64,000 nucleotides of DNA from Ulva prolifera (GCA_023078555.1 CM041202.1:5256522-5320521), one strand, 5' to 3'; shown: positions 1-12,892, counted from the first letter of the stretch. Translations and numbers: made by a program. Notes: generated from the letters alone by a model not told the origin.

Positions 1-928
1 GGGACGCCTGCGAAAGTTTGGGGAGGTTTGGGGAGGCGACTGAGCGTCTGGGCCGGTTGGGGAGCCAGCGTCGCGAAAGGCCGATTTTCCCCAACCAGAC
101 GAGCCATATGGACGATCATGGGCCATTTTCCCCACCCGAGTGAGATGACACACTACGAATCCCCATTCAACATAGACAATAGCCAAAGTCTTCCCCAAGC
201 GGCCAAAATCGCAGTCGATCTTGCGCGCCGTAGGTGGGCCCACCATGTAGCGGGAGTGGTTGACCCCCTGGGGTGTTGCTCGCAAGCATGCAGCGGTCTA
301 CGCAAAAAGACGTAGGTACCTCAAGAGGATCAAAGTCGATAGAATGGTGGGAAGCTCAAAGATGGCAGCCACTTCGATCGTTCGATGGGTTCGTAGAAGT
401 GGCGAGATGCATCAAGACGCTGCCAGCGTGTACTCCACGTGCACGGATTGTAGTCCAAACGCAGTACCGAGGATAGCTGCATTGGATTCCCACTGGATCA
501 TCAGAGCCTCACGATCACTTTGATTGTTTGATGATTTGTCTGCCGGACTAGACTATCAGGCTGCGGTCGTTGGATACAGTCGACTCGACAGGTCGCGCAC
601 GGTTTTGTGCTCACTTTCCACGCAGGGCCCATGCATTTGCATTCATAGCCTGCCCATGGTAGCGGCGAACATCAGGAAACAAGAGCCCAGCGAGCATGCA
701 GGCCAACAGTATAAGTCTAGCGGTATGATCTGTGTGCCTACTAGTTTCATCTCTCCACTTTTACCACCGCTCGCTGCCACACACTCCCTTCGTGTGTGCG
801 CTGACAAGACCCAACTTCTCCGCGTGTGCTGCACGAATACAGCACCGACGACCTGTGCATCCGCTATTCAGAAGAACATACATTAGGTTAAGTAATTGGC
901 TTTTGTGTGGACCAACCAAACAGGGAAC
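1..928. other. Upstream region of the methyltransferase fusion gene, no gene seen
   Basis: No stretch here has protein-like sequence or recognisable motifs. The first 60 bases carry short G-rich direct repeats (GTTTGGGGAG occurs twice in a row). The region presumably holds the promoter and 5' UTR of the gene starting at 929, but no TATA box or other element could be assigned with confidence. Confidence 0.5.
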
Positions 929-3900
929 ATGTCGAGCACAGTTGCAAACGGCGCACCCGCAGAGGGGAAGACGACCGTAGAGAAGGGCGTCAATGACCAA
1001 TACGACACAGACGCATCCATGGCGTTCTATGAGTACGTCATGGGTGGCGGTGGCGATGATATTCACTACGGTATTTTCAACTCGGACAGCGATGGCCTGA
1101 AGGAATCGTCGCAAAACAGTATCGAGGCGCTAGCAGCCATGGCTGAAGCCTGCGGTGGTCTAAAGAAGGTAAACTGCAGACCTACTTGATCCTGCGATGC
1201 CTCCAGCATCCGGCAAACCCGTTGTAGGTGGCTGCGTTGCCTGCTTGGCACCGTCGTGCTAGCGTGTCAAACAGACATGCCGTCATCTGTCCCATGCGCC
1301 TCGCAGTGGTCAATGCAGAGCCCCCATCCAAGTCAGGCATCATCGTCAGTCTGTTGTAATGACGACTGCGATCAGTCTGGCAGCAATTCTTCGAGGGTGG
1401 CACCTGGGTCAATGTGTTCGGTCGAGCTGAATCACATGATGGCAACGCGGATAGATCTCCAGCGCCCGTCCACAGACTGTCGTAGCTCGCCAATCAATTC
1501 CTCCATACGCGCATTGGTCCATGGCAGGAATTCGGCTCGTGTACAGCGTTGCTGCCCTGCGCGGATGCGCCAGTCCCGTCCTCTGGCAGGGTGTGATCGA
1601 ATTACTACCCGACGCGCTCTGATCAAGATCATGCATACAAAAGTACTATAGCGTTGTGCACATCATAGTCATGCGTGTTGCCTTGCGCAGCATCGCCGTG
1701 GCGATGAGCCAGTACTTCGCTCAGCGTTGAACACACCAATTTACCGCGTCTGCCACTCTTGTCGCGCGCTCCGTCGATGCGTCAGCGGATCACCCCAAGG
1801 CCGCACATGCCAAACGTATACCACAGTGACAGTATTTGTGTACTGTGAAGTTCTCCGTCAGCAGTTCCATCGTGCGGCTGTAGACTGCGCCCAGCTCTGG
1901 ACATGATTGACCGCGTCAACATGACATGGCTGCTCTGCGCGTCAGTGGCGCGCCCGCCCCGGACAAGTTCTCAGTACACCCACGCGCTGACTGATTGTGC
2001 CCAGTGCAGGTTACCGACGGCGAGCTCATCAAGGTGCTTGACCTCGGTTCAGGCAAGGGCGGAGCAGCGAGGTGGCTGGCGAAGACCTTCGGCTGTCATG
2101 TCACCTGCTTCAATCTCGGCGAGAAGCAGAACGAGTTCAACAAGAGCAAGGCCGTCGCGGACGGCATCGGCGAGCTCATCGACACCCATCTTGGCTCCTT
2201 CAACGGTACTGCTCGTGCCCTTGTTGCAACAGCAATCCCTTGCAGCTGGCTCACTGCAGTCCTCGTGCCCGATGATGTCCCAGGGCATCTGTTACAAAGT
2301 CACACACGGACCGTGCATGTGCTCAGCGTGGATGTATGCGTGCGTGAGGTGTGCTTGTCTCACACGGACCGTGCTGCAGAGCCGCTGCCACAGAAGTGGA
2401 CAGACACGTTTGACATGGTGTGGAGCCAAGAGGCGTTCTGCCACGCGATGGACCACAACGCGCTCATCGCCGAGGTGCAGCGCATCCTCAAGCCCGGCGG
2501 CACCGCCGTGTTCTCGGACATCATGCAGAGCGATAACGGCGGCGACTGCACGTCGTTCACCGGCCAGAACGTCACCACCAAGCTCGCCTCCCCAGCCACC
2601 TACAAGGTGCCCCCCCCCCCCCCCCCCCCCCTCCCTTCACCTCATCTTGACTGCTTCCGTAGGGCGCTGCTCACAGCGACACTTACACCCCCGTTCCTCT
2701 GTTCCTGTGCTGCATCTGTGCGAGTCGGTCGACAAGCAGCAGTAGCTCCCGGCCAGTGCGTTGCGCTGACCCAGCGGGGGGTGCCAGCAGCGGGCGCCCA
2801 TCGCCCCTAATCCTGCAGCACGCCACCATGTTGCGATCTCCCCCGCATGATCGGGTCGATCTTTTATCCTTGCAAGGTTTCGTAAATTCGCTTTCGTCCG
2901 TTCTACGCGAAGCCGTCGGATGGTCAGTCAAGCTCAGTTTTACAAGTAGACAACGACGAGTTTACACTTGGCTGACGTGGCGGGCGTGTGTGCAGGAGGC
3001 CATCAAGACGACGGGCATGAAGCTGTGCGAGTACAAGGACCTCACACACCACCTCACGAAGTACTTCCAGTGCATGCTGGAGGCGGTGAAGGAGTCGAAG
3101 CTGCCCCTGCAGATGCGTGGCGTGAGCCTCGCGCGCCTCGAGGCCTACGAGGAGGATCTCGTCATCCGCTTCGACGCCGTCAAGCAGCGCTCCTTCGCCT
3201 GGGGCATGTTCTCCTGCCAGAACCTCTTCTCGAGCGACGCGCTGCTCAACGGCGCGACCTATGGGGAGCAGTGCCAGGACCAAATGGAGGAGGTGTGCCA
3301 CACGTGCCCAGCCTCCCTGCTATTCATTAATTGTTAAACGGCGAGATTTGCTACAACTGATAGTAATGACAAATTCTTTATATTCTATTGAAACATCTTC
3401 TCTGTGCTGGTGCTGCTATCGTGCACTCTCGACTGTTGGTTTTCGCACTGTGGAGGTTTCGTTGAACATGTTTTCCCCGTATTTGCGTCCTGGCTGTGGG
3501 TGGTTTGGTATCTTCTTGCGCTGCGTTTCCTGCCGTTCTGAAAATCGCCTCTCTCTCGACTCCAGTTCCGCTTGCCGTGGGGCTCTTACGCAGTGTCGTC
3601 TGTGTACCTGCGCTCTCGTGTCGCGATGTCATAGGACGCCAGTGTACTTTGTACGCTGTAAGCCGCAGTCACACAACCGTGTGTTAATCATGGCACCTGC
3701 GTGGCCGGTGCGGCGTGTGCGTGCGTGTGTACCTGCTGCCGCGGTGCTGGCGCCGCGTGCTGTGCTGTGCTGGTGTAGGCCTCCACGGCAGCCCTGCCAC
3801 GCCGGCGCGCCCCCCCCCCCCCCCCCTGCGCGCCGGCTCCATCGCCCCGGGGCCTCACCGCGCGCCCTGCACGCTCCCCACCCCCTTGCTGAGCGTGCGC

Positions 3901-6900
3901 GCGCGTGTGCAGAACAAGTAGGCCCCTCCCCGGCGATGTGGCGGGCTTCTGTGGAGGCCTGCGCTAGCCAGTGCTTCCCCCGGCGCCGTTTCCGCGGCAG
4001 CAGGCGCGCACGCGCGCCTGCCACGCCCCCGCCCACCCCCCGACGTGGACGGACGTGTCATCGTCGGAACCCTCGGGCCTGTTTGCCGTCTGGTTCACGA
4101 TTTTGCGACCTCAGTGGTCTGGACGGCGGCGGAGTCTGGGTACCTGTTTTGTGAGGTGGTTGTGTGCCGGGCTGAATGTGGCCCGGGTGTTTCGAGTGTG
4201 CGGCTCCATCGGTGCGGACGCGCCGCTTGAGCTGGTCACTGGATGTGTGTGCGTCCGCACGCATGGGTGTCATGCGCTGCCCGTATATGTGAGAGCAGAT
4301 ATGATGGTGACTCTCCGTGTATGGGCCTGGCCTGATGATGATGTGTGCAATGAAATGGGAATCCTCCGAGTGCTGCCTGGTAATCGTTCGCAGGGTCATT
4401 GTGCGAGCCTTCCAAATTTCATTACCAAATTGCATGAAATCAGTGTCAGTTCTTGCGGGCTGATGTGTGCACATACACGTTCAATACCAAAGACGATCAG
4501 TACAAGGATAGAAATCTGTTCTCTGGTCGAGGCATATGCTGAAAAGACTGGCCAACTTGTGACTGAGGGACACCCTGTTCGAATTCGCCGATTGTATACA
4601 CTTTTGTACACTTGTATGGGGGGATTGTGATGCAATGGCCGATTCTTGAAAATAGGATTATGCCCGTATAATGAGGCATGCGCGAGCACAGTAGTAAAGG
4701 GTTTGTTTGGTCCAGATCAGTGTCTCGAAGCAGTTTTTGAAGTGACAGGGCTGGCCATGCTTGTTAACATATTCTCCGTTCCTTAACAAGGATCTGCATG
4801 TGATGGACGCTCTTTGTCATGTGCAGATTCTTGTTTGAATTGTTGTATTTTGTTGGAGCAAGATGTCACATTCCAACTCGGAGCAAGATGTCACATTCCG
4901 AGTTGGTCCTACAGCCACCATGCCATGCAGCTGGTTGCAAACTCAGATCTGTGGTTGTGCCATGCAACACATGGTAGCATAATTTCAGACGGTTGCGGTA
5001 CACTTCACTGTCCGCACAACCTAAATGCACTGTTCACTGTGCACATTCCACAGGCGGGAAACATGGTTCTTGTGCAGAGACGACCAGATGATCACTTGCG
5101 TGCTTGCCCCACGCACTACTATACACCGTAATGCAGACCTGTGTTGAGGTATACCATGGTGTCTGTTCCGCCTCAACAACCACTGCATTTGGCTGGTCCC
5201 GTTATGGGCCATTCTGCATTAATTTACACTCGCAGGCAGATCATGTTGCAACAACTGCATGCATCTCTTTGGACATTACCATGAGATGTAGGGGTCCACA
5301 CGCCTGCGAGCCAGTATACCGTTCAATTCACGGCCGTGACATGCCATGCCATACCTATGAATGCCTGCACAGCTGGAATTCATCTGGTGCCAAAGGCAGG
5401 CACAGAAAAGGATATTTGTACAGCAAATTGAACCATTATCTCGTAATAAACGCGACCTGGATGCGTTAGTGGAGTGGGAGATGTGCGGGGTGAACATGAT
5501 TGCGAAGATGTTCCTCGGCACTCCATATCACTGCTTCAGCATGTTGAACCTGTCCACGCATCAGTACACGGCTCTACGGAAAATCATACTGTGCATTGCG
5601 CCTGATTCCGTGGTTGTGTATCCGGCTGTAACCTTTCTTCCTCATATTTATGCGGTGGACCGCCTGCATACCAGCTCAACACCCAAGCCCTGTGCTGTCG
5701 TCCCATCTTGGTCATGAAACTCCATGAGCATACCAACAGCCAGACTAGCTGACAATAGGCTCTTTTGAGGAGGCCCTACTGTGATGCGATAGGGATCAAA
5801 AAGGTCAAGCTTACACGAGACAACGAGTAGAGTTACTGAGTCGAAATCCGACGTCAACCTGTGGCGTTTTGCCTTATTAAACTAACGTGCTCAGGTAGCA
5901 GTACCAGGCTGTGCTAGGCTGGCTGGCACAGCAGGAACACAGCAGCGCAGAGCTCCAGGACTCGAGATAACGAGGTAACCTGGCGGCAGCTGCAGCGAAT
6001 GGCATCATACTGCACCACTTTGTTATCCATGTCTTGTCGCCACGCACATGTGGTGGTGCTGCGTAGCCAATATCGTGTTGCTGGATTGAGCTCCGGTGCT
6101 ATGCAGTGCCTGCAGTGCCATCTTGTTTTAATGCGTCTCCAGTGGCAGCTGCCACAGCCTTTATGCCCATCCAAACTGCCTCCCTGCAAACGTGCACACT
6201 GCCTACATCCTGGCTCCCGACACCACACACTGCATTTGCGCAGCACTGCTCCCGCTGTCGACCAACACACACCCGGCCTTGTCCCGGTGTAGTGCACACA
6301 CGCCGCCGTGACTGGATGCTCCATCGACTGGCAGTGGCATGCGCGGCCCTGCTCTTGCACTGCTCTTGTGCTGCCCCGTACCTCCTGCGGCGCTTCCCAC
6401 CCCCCCACCTGCGGCCTTGTGACCCGGTGTCCCGCCTGCTGCAGTGCATCAACGCGCAGTACGACAGCGAGACGTCGATGGAGTTCTACAAGCACGCCAT
6501 GGGTGGCGGCAGCGACTACTGCCACTACGGCGTCTTCAACTCCCCGGACGACGACCTCGCCACGGCCACGCACAACACCGTCACGCTCCTCGCTGAGCTC
6601 TCCCGCAGGCACGCCCCCCCCACTTGACCCGGTACCCGCCCAGGAATAGTCCTATAATTGGTTTTGTTGCGGCTCCACATTTTGTCGTCGCAAAGAAAGA
6701 AATGGAGGGGGAAAGAGGAGGGTAGCGGAAATGGTGTGTGTGGTTGTGGATACGTGCTCCTCTGTGTGGGTATGGATACCCCGGCTTGACTTCTTCTGTG
6801 CCTCATGCGCCTGTCTGCACTGCTGTTGGCGCGCGCTGCGCCGCTTGATCGTGGCTCGATCTTCGCGCCATTGATGTGGCTTGCCGCAGGTCTTGCGCCT

Positions 6901-9900
6901 GGTACCTGTGCCGGTCAGGCGTCGAGTCTGCGTAGCTGATGCACGGCCGTGCTCGTCATGCACGTCTTCTGTCTCGCGCATTCTATCCCCAATGCTGAGG
7001 TCTACTGTCGTACGGCTTTCCCGCAAGCTATGCGTCGACGGCCGCAGCCCCCGCAGCTGTCGCGTGAAGCATCACCAAGCCCCCTCGTCCAGCATGCAGC
7101 ACGCAGCACGCTGACGTGGCGCTCCCCCTCTGCAGGTGCTCCAGCCTTGGCCTCGGCCTGAAGGACGCGGTGCGCGTACTCGACCTCGGCAGCGGCAAGG
7201 GCGCCGCGGCGCGCCACCTTGCAGAGAGCTTCGGCTGCCACGTCACGTGCTTCAACCTCGGGCGCAACCAGAACGCGCACAACGTCGCCGAGGCGGCGGC
7301 CGCCGGGCTCGAGCACCTCGTCGACACCGTTCTCGGCAACTTCAACGCGGGGCTGCCGGCCGAGTGGACGGCGAGCTTCGACGTCGTGTGGAGCCAGGAG
7401 GCGCTGTGTCACGCGAAGAACCAGACGCAGGTGCTGAAGGAGGTCCACCGCGTGCTCAAGCCCGGGGGCGTCGTCATCTTCACCGACATCATGCGAACCG
7501 TGCGCCCCTGCCGCACCCCCCTCTAGCCTCTGCGGGGCACACCACGCAAGTTTGCGGTTCTTATGGACGCCTGCGCTCGCTGGAGGGACGAGGCAAACCC
7601 TGTCCGCCGCCGCTGCCATGCGCCGAGATGTATGCACGGGTGCTGGCATGGCACATGCCCCCCCCTGCGCGCAGGCATAGCCACAGCTTCTGTCGCCGTC
7701 GATGTGTCTGCTGCTCCCATGCGTGGGCCCTGACTCCTCCCAGCGCGTCGTGCAGATGCTGTCAACCGCGAACCTCTCAGCACTGGACTCCTCGTCCGTC
7801 GACGCCGCGGATGTCGTCGACGCGCCGACACTCGCCCTCACCGCCCGCCAGCCCTCCTCCGACTCCCTGTCCTCTGTCGACCGCTCCTCCCCGACGCGCG
7901 CCCTCGACTCCTCCACCTCGTCCCCGTCTGTCCAACCGAACGGCGCCCCCGACACGCCCTCCGCATCCTCCGGCTCCCGCGCGATCAACATCAAGGGCGC
8001 CTCCCCGACGCCCGGCGGCGGCTTCACGCGCAACCTCTCCGTGTCCGGCCTGCAGACGGCATCGATCTCGTCGTCATACGGGCAATCGATGCTCGAGGGC
8101 GCGGGCGCGATGCATGACTTCCAGTTCCAGGCGGGGCCGAAGGCGGCTGCCGAGGCCGAGGCCGCCGAGGCCGCCGAGGCGCTGCACGTGTCGTCCCCTG
8201 GGAAGTACGTGCAGACGATCCAGGCCGTCGGGCTCGAGCTGATTGACTTCCGGGACCTCAGCGAGCACCTCAGCGTGTTCTACGACGCGATGGTCGACGA
8301 GGTGCGTGGCCCTCCGTCTTCCGCAGCACGCCCGGGCTGGGCGGATCGTTGAGCGACAGGTTTGAGTGCGACTCTAGCCGGGTGAGTGTGCGGAGGCCGG
8401 CGTTTGCGCGCGTGTGTGGGCGTGACGTCGCCGTGCGTGCAGCTGGTGGCGAACGAGGTGGAGCTGATCGGCGCGGGCATCTCGCAGTCGCGGCTCGATG
8501 CCGCGCGCGTCGACCTGCAGCACCGTGTGGCGGCCGCGAACCAGGGCGCGCTCGCGTGGGGCGTCTTCACGGCGCGCAAGCGCTCCAACGCGACGGCGCT
8601 GATCGTCGGCGCCGGGCCCGTCGGCGCGTGCGTCGCGATGCGCATGAGCCAGAGCGGCGTCGCGAACGTGACGCTCAAGGCGCTGCCGTCGGCCGCGTCG
8701 GACGTGCTGACGATGGCGCGCCTCGCCGGCGTCAGCGTCGTCGACGACTGGGACGACCTCGTGAAGACGCACTGGGGCTCCGTCATCGTCGCCGTGAAAA
8801 CGCACTGGCTGCCTGCAATCGCGCTGGACATGGAGTGTACTCAGGTGCTTGCCGCGCGTGCTGTGCATGCTGTGAGACACATTTATGTACCGAAAAACAA
8901 AGATAAATGGATGCTGCGTGCTGTGCGGGTTGTGGCGTGAGGGTGTGGTGCGGTGCAGATCACGTTTGAGAACTGCTGCCTCGCGTACAACGGGTACACG
9001 CACACGCCGGAGTACTTCTCCGGCCGGCGCTGCTGCCGCGCGGTCGTGCCGCAGTCGTTCGCGTTTGACCCTGCCGCCGTGCTCGCGTGGGACATCAAGC
9101 ACGGCAACACGCAGAACCCGTGGAACCTGCCGGCCGGCAAGGCGAGCCAGTCGTTCGTCGGGCAGCTGCGGCAGAGCTCGATCCGCGCGCAGTGCGACGC
9201 GCACTTCCACCAGGCCGCGTTTTTCAAGTTCTGCGTCAACAACGCGGCCAACCTGCTCAGCGTCATCAAGACGCGATGCTGCCGTGACCTCGTGTGCCCC
9301 CCTCCCCGCTGCCCACGCCTTGCTGGAGGACACATCGTGTGTGTGGCACGCCTCTGGCATGCGATCCCTGCCCACGCCAAAGGTCTGCGTGCTGCCGACA
9401 TGTATCTGTTTCTCAAGTGTGTGGAATGTTGAAGTCGTGTGCATCTGGTGCTGCCCCTCTCCGGCCCCGCCTGGTGTTGTCGTACGCGACTGCCGGCGCT
9501 CACGAATGTGTTGCTGAACCCTAGAAGTGCCCCCGCCATATGCTCGGCTTTTGCTGCTCCGGTGGTTGACGCGCATCGATCCTTGACGCCTGTGTGGCTA
9601 CAGGTGGAGGACGCGGAGTGCGTCGAGATCATGACCAAGATCCTGAACGAGACGTTCGACGTCCTCGAGCTCGACCCCTTCTACGCCGCCCTCGTCCCGA
9701 TGCACCGCAAGGGCTTCATCGACAACGTCATCTTCGCCGGCAAGGGCTCCGTCGCGAGCTACGCCGCGCACTTCCCCTCCTCGCACCAGCACTACAAGGC
9801 GAAGCAGCTCGTGGACACCCGCGCGCTCAACGGCTTCGTCATGCGCAAGGCGCGCGAGCTCAACACGCCCGCGCCGATCAACGAGTGCGCGCCCTGCGCT

Positions 9901-11695
9901 GTGTGCTGTGTGCTGCGCGAGTGTCCTGTATGCTGTGTGCTTTGATGATTGCTGTGCGGTGGAACGGCGACAGCCCGAGCGGCGTTCAATGCTGTGGCCA
10001 TGTGAATGTAAGGCCTGGGAGAGTGGGTTCCGCTTGTGTGTATATAGAGGCACTATCGGCCTCTCGAGTGTGCCCCCGATGCCGTGTTGTGTGGGGCACG
10101 ACGGCCGATCGAACAGCTCTTTGTTCGCTTTCTTGGCCGGCATTTGTGCTGCGTGCTGCGCGTGCTGTGACCACACAGCATCGTTGGCGTGCAGGTACAT
10201 CACACGGCAGGTCATCGCGATCTCGAACGCGACGGCCGTCAGCGGCATCCCGCGGGAGGAGTGGGACGTGCGTGTCAAGCTGTCCGCCGCGAAGCGGCTC
10301 GTGGAGCACATGGGGCTCGGCACGTCGGTGTGGGGCCACGCGTCAGCGCGCATGCCGGACACCCCCGACCGCATGCTCCTCGCGGCCTTCGGCGAGAGCT
10401 TCGGCGAGGCGACCGCGAGCACGCTGCGGCTCACGCCGACGCACCCCGACGAGCTCGGCAAGGAGGGCCGCGACACGACCAACGTGACGGCGGTCGTGCT
10501 GCATGGCGCGGTGTACTCGCAGCGCCCCGACGCCGGCTGCGTGCTGCACACGCACTCGCCCCACTGCACCGCCCTCGCCGCAAGCAACCTCGAGTTTGAT
10601 GCCGAGATCATCCAGGTGCGCCCCACCGGCAACCCCCCTTTTCATCGTCTGCCCCCTGTGAGCTATATTTGGAGTGCACGTGGCTTCAGGGGCGCCGTGG
10701 CCGGGCAGTACGCGATCGCATGTGCTTGATTCCCTCGGTTTGCATCTGTTGACTGGCCCATGTGGAGGGTGGCAACGGAGTTTGTACATACATTATATAT
10801 ACATGTACATACAATGTGTGTATGTAGTGCATGCGTACATGCAACGTGTGGGTAGACGCGTCAACACACGGCGCGGGTGTGCAGGACGCGATGCAGTTTG
10901 CGGGACGCATCGGGTACCACACCTTTGGCGGCGTCGCGGACGAGAACGAGGAGATGGAGCACGTCGCGAAGGTCGCGGCGGACGCGGACGTGCTCTTCCT
11001 GCGCAACCACGGCGTCATCGTCGTCGGCCCCGACGTCGAGACCGCCTTCTCGCGCCTCTACTACCTCGAGCGCTGCTGCCAGACGCAGCTCCTCGTGCAC
11101 GTGCGCCCCCCCCCCCCCGCTCCTTAGATACAATGCAAGACAGACTGTGGTTTAGGGGCTCTGCCATGCAATAGCCACGCTGCGTTGTATCCGCCACCCC
11201 CTCTGCTCCCGGCATTGGTGACGCTGCCGCTGGCGTGCGGTCAGCCACGCGCACATGTATCTGCATCATTGTATGCGCGCTGGCTTGTGGATTGTATGGC
11301 TAGATGAAGGCAAGCTGTGAGTGCAATGATACCGCCGATCTGCCGGCCCTCCGGAAGTCACAGCAGCCTGTGGCGGCACTCTGTCCTGGCCGTCGAAGCG
11401 GTCACTGTCCCTGTCAAAAATTTGCTACGGAGTACAGATTTCGGGAGCGCGGGGTGGCGCGTTCCCAGGCGCCTGCACCGGTCTGGGTCCTCTTCTGAAC
11501 GACAGTGCGCGCACGCTGCAGGGGGCTGGCTCGAAGGTCCACCCCGCGGGCGCGGATGGGGTCAAGCACACGGTGGAGTGGTACGCCAAGGATGGCGTGG
11601 ATTCGGCTCACGCGGAGTGGGCGGCCCACATGCGCGAGCTCCTCCACCTCGAGGTCTCTTGCGGCGCCCGCGCCAAGCCGTTCTGGTACGAGTGA
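929..11695 (+). CDS. Four-domain fusion: SAM methyltransferase x2, ketopantoate reductase-like, class II aldolase-like
   Basis: Thirteen exons are proposed: 929-1168, 2010-2205, 2380-2606, 2996-3292, 6445-6608, 7136-7499, 7756-8301, 8443-8844, 8959-9291, 9604-9884, 10195-10615, 10885-11100, 11522-11695. All junction phases agree, giving about 1,286 residues. Residues ~1-320 are a SAM methyltransferase resembling glycine/sarcosine/dimethylglycine N-methyltransferases (motif I VLDLGSGKGG, then FDMVWSQEAFCHA). Residues ~321-720 are a second copy (VLDLGSGKGAAARHLA, FDVVWSQEALCHA). A ketopantoate reductase-like domain follows, with a GAGPVG dinucleotide site, a Lys-x3-Asn pair (KFCVN) and an ApbA-type helical C-terminal part. 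The end is a class II aldolase/adducin fold with HTHS and RNHG zinc ligands. No signal peptide is seen. The domain families are clear; the fusion rests on splice phase. Substrates are unknown: betaine, DMSP-like or pantoate-like chemistry is possible. Intron 4 (3,152 nt) is much longer than the others, so two adjacent genes remain an alternative. Exon 7 may start at 7744 instead. Confidence 0.78.
2610..2631 (+). repeat. C22 homopolymer next to a splice donor
   Basis: A run of 22 C residues starts three bases after the GT of intron 3 (donor GTGCCC at 2607). A similar C tract follows the donor of intron 12 (11106-11118). Confidence 0.95.
3801..3837 (+). repeat. GC-rich hairpin with a C17 loop
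   Basis: GCCGGCGCG at 3801-3809 and its exact complement CGCGCCGGC at 3829-3837 flank a run of 17 C (3810-3826) within the long intron. The sequence could form a stem-loop, or an i-motif with a G-quadruplex on the other strand. Confidence 0.8.
4855..4906 (+). repeat. Short tandem repeat with embedded inverted repeat
   Basis: The 20-mer GGAGCAAGATGTCACATTCC occurs twice (4855-4874 and 4880-4899). CCAACTCGGA at 4873-4882 is complementary to TCCGAGTTGG at 4897-4906. It lies inside the long intron and no function is assigned. Confidence 0.8.
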
Positions 11696-12892
11696 GGCCC
11701 CCCGGGGGCCTGCTCGAGTTGTGTCCGGCCAGCGCGGGCTGCGCCGGACGCGTGACAGCTGCCACGCGGCCGGCAGGTCAGGCTGGAGTAGAGAGCGCGT
11801 GCTGCGTGCTGGCGTGCTGCGCTGCAGGGCGTGCTCTGCTGGCTTGCGCGTCCCCGGGGCGCGCGGTGGGAGGTTATGCGGAGGCGTGCGCAGCGCAGCG
11901 GCGCCGGTGCCGCAGCGGCGGCGATAGTGAGGAGTTCCGATTGCAGACGGCCGGTCCGGCGCGGGTGTGGGGGAGGCGCCGGAGCCGCGGAGTAGAGGGT
12001 CGCGCGCCCGGCGTATGCTGGATGGTGCCAGCTGCGTGGGGCCCGGCCGAGGTTAGCGAATAACCGGCGACGTAGAGGCCGCTCGAATGTGTGTGTGTAA
12101 GCGTGCGGGAGGTTGCGCGGACGCGTGTGTAGCTGGCTGTGGGCGGAGGCACCTCCCGTGTGAGGCGCTGTGTGACGGGCCCGTGCGCGCGGGCTGTGAG
12201 GCGCTTGAGGGTGGGGGTGCCATGAGACTGGTGCGGCCTCAGGTAACTATCACGTGCGCGTTGTAGACGCCTGTTGAACAACCAAACGTGTGGCACGTTT
12301 GGCTTTTTATCAGGCTTGTATCTAGTAGACTTGACGAATTTTTATGCGGGCTCAATGTAACCAGTGGCGAGAGAACAGTGGCGCAGTGGTTGTGCATGTC
12401 GCCGGCGTCTCGAGCGGGTGTGCGGGGCCACCAGCTACGTCCTACGGCGCTGCTGACAACTGGAATATGGCAGGAGGCGGGGGGTGGTTTGTGGGCCTAC
12501 AAATTTTATTGTTCGATATTTTCTGCCCCTCTGCTCTGCACGCTTGTGTCGCCAAATGCAGCAGACCATGCCTGCACAGGATCCAAGCTGAAGCAAGTGC
12601 TATGCATCTTGTACAGGGCCGGAAATTGTCACATAGTGTGCTCAGGCGGCGTTGCCATTTCTTCTGCTACTGCTTTTTACATGGTCGAGCGAGTTTCCAA
12701 GTGTGGTGGCCGGTCGAAGTTGTTTTCTTTTTCTTTTTGGTAAGTGTCACATGTTCCAGCTGTAGCATGTGCAAGCGTTTGTTGAGCGTGTGGGGTTCAA
12801 GCTGGACAACATGCGTGTCACGTAATGCACGTCTCTCTGACCACTTCTCTGTATGTATCTGTCTATTTGTCTGACAGGGTTGAGCAATCATA
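11696..12892. other. Downstream of fusion gene, no gene seen
   Basis: After the stop codon at 11693-11695 the sequence is GC-rich to about 12200 and then closer to balanced. It presumably holds the 3' UTR. No conserved protein or RNA gene was recognised on either strand. Confidence 0.5.

Larger units (their letters stand above)
3293..6444 (+). other. Long intron 4 (or intergenic gap) in the methyltransferase fusion gene
   Basis: This 3.15 kb lies between the exon ending the first methyltransferase and the exon opening the second. It begins GTGTGC and ends CTGCAG, and both edges are phase 0. It contains a C17 tract inside a GC-rich hairpin (3801-3837) and a small tandem/inverted repeat (4855-4906). 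No other coding sequence was recognised. Confidence 0.55.

Noticed and set aside
8374-9576. A 400-codon minus-strand frame opposite the reductase domain
   Set aside because: Shadow of GC-rich coding exons; no recognisable protein.
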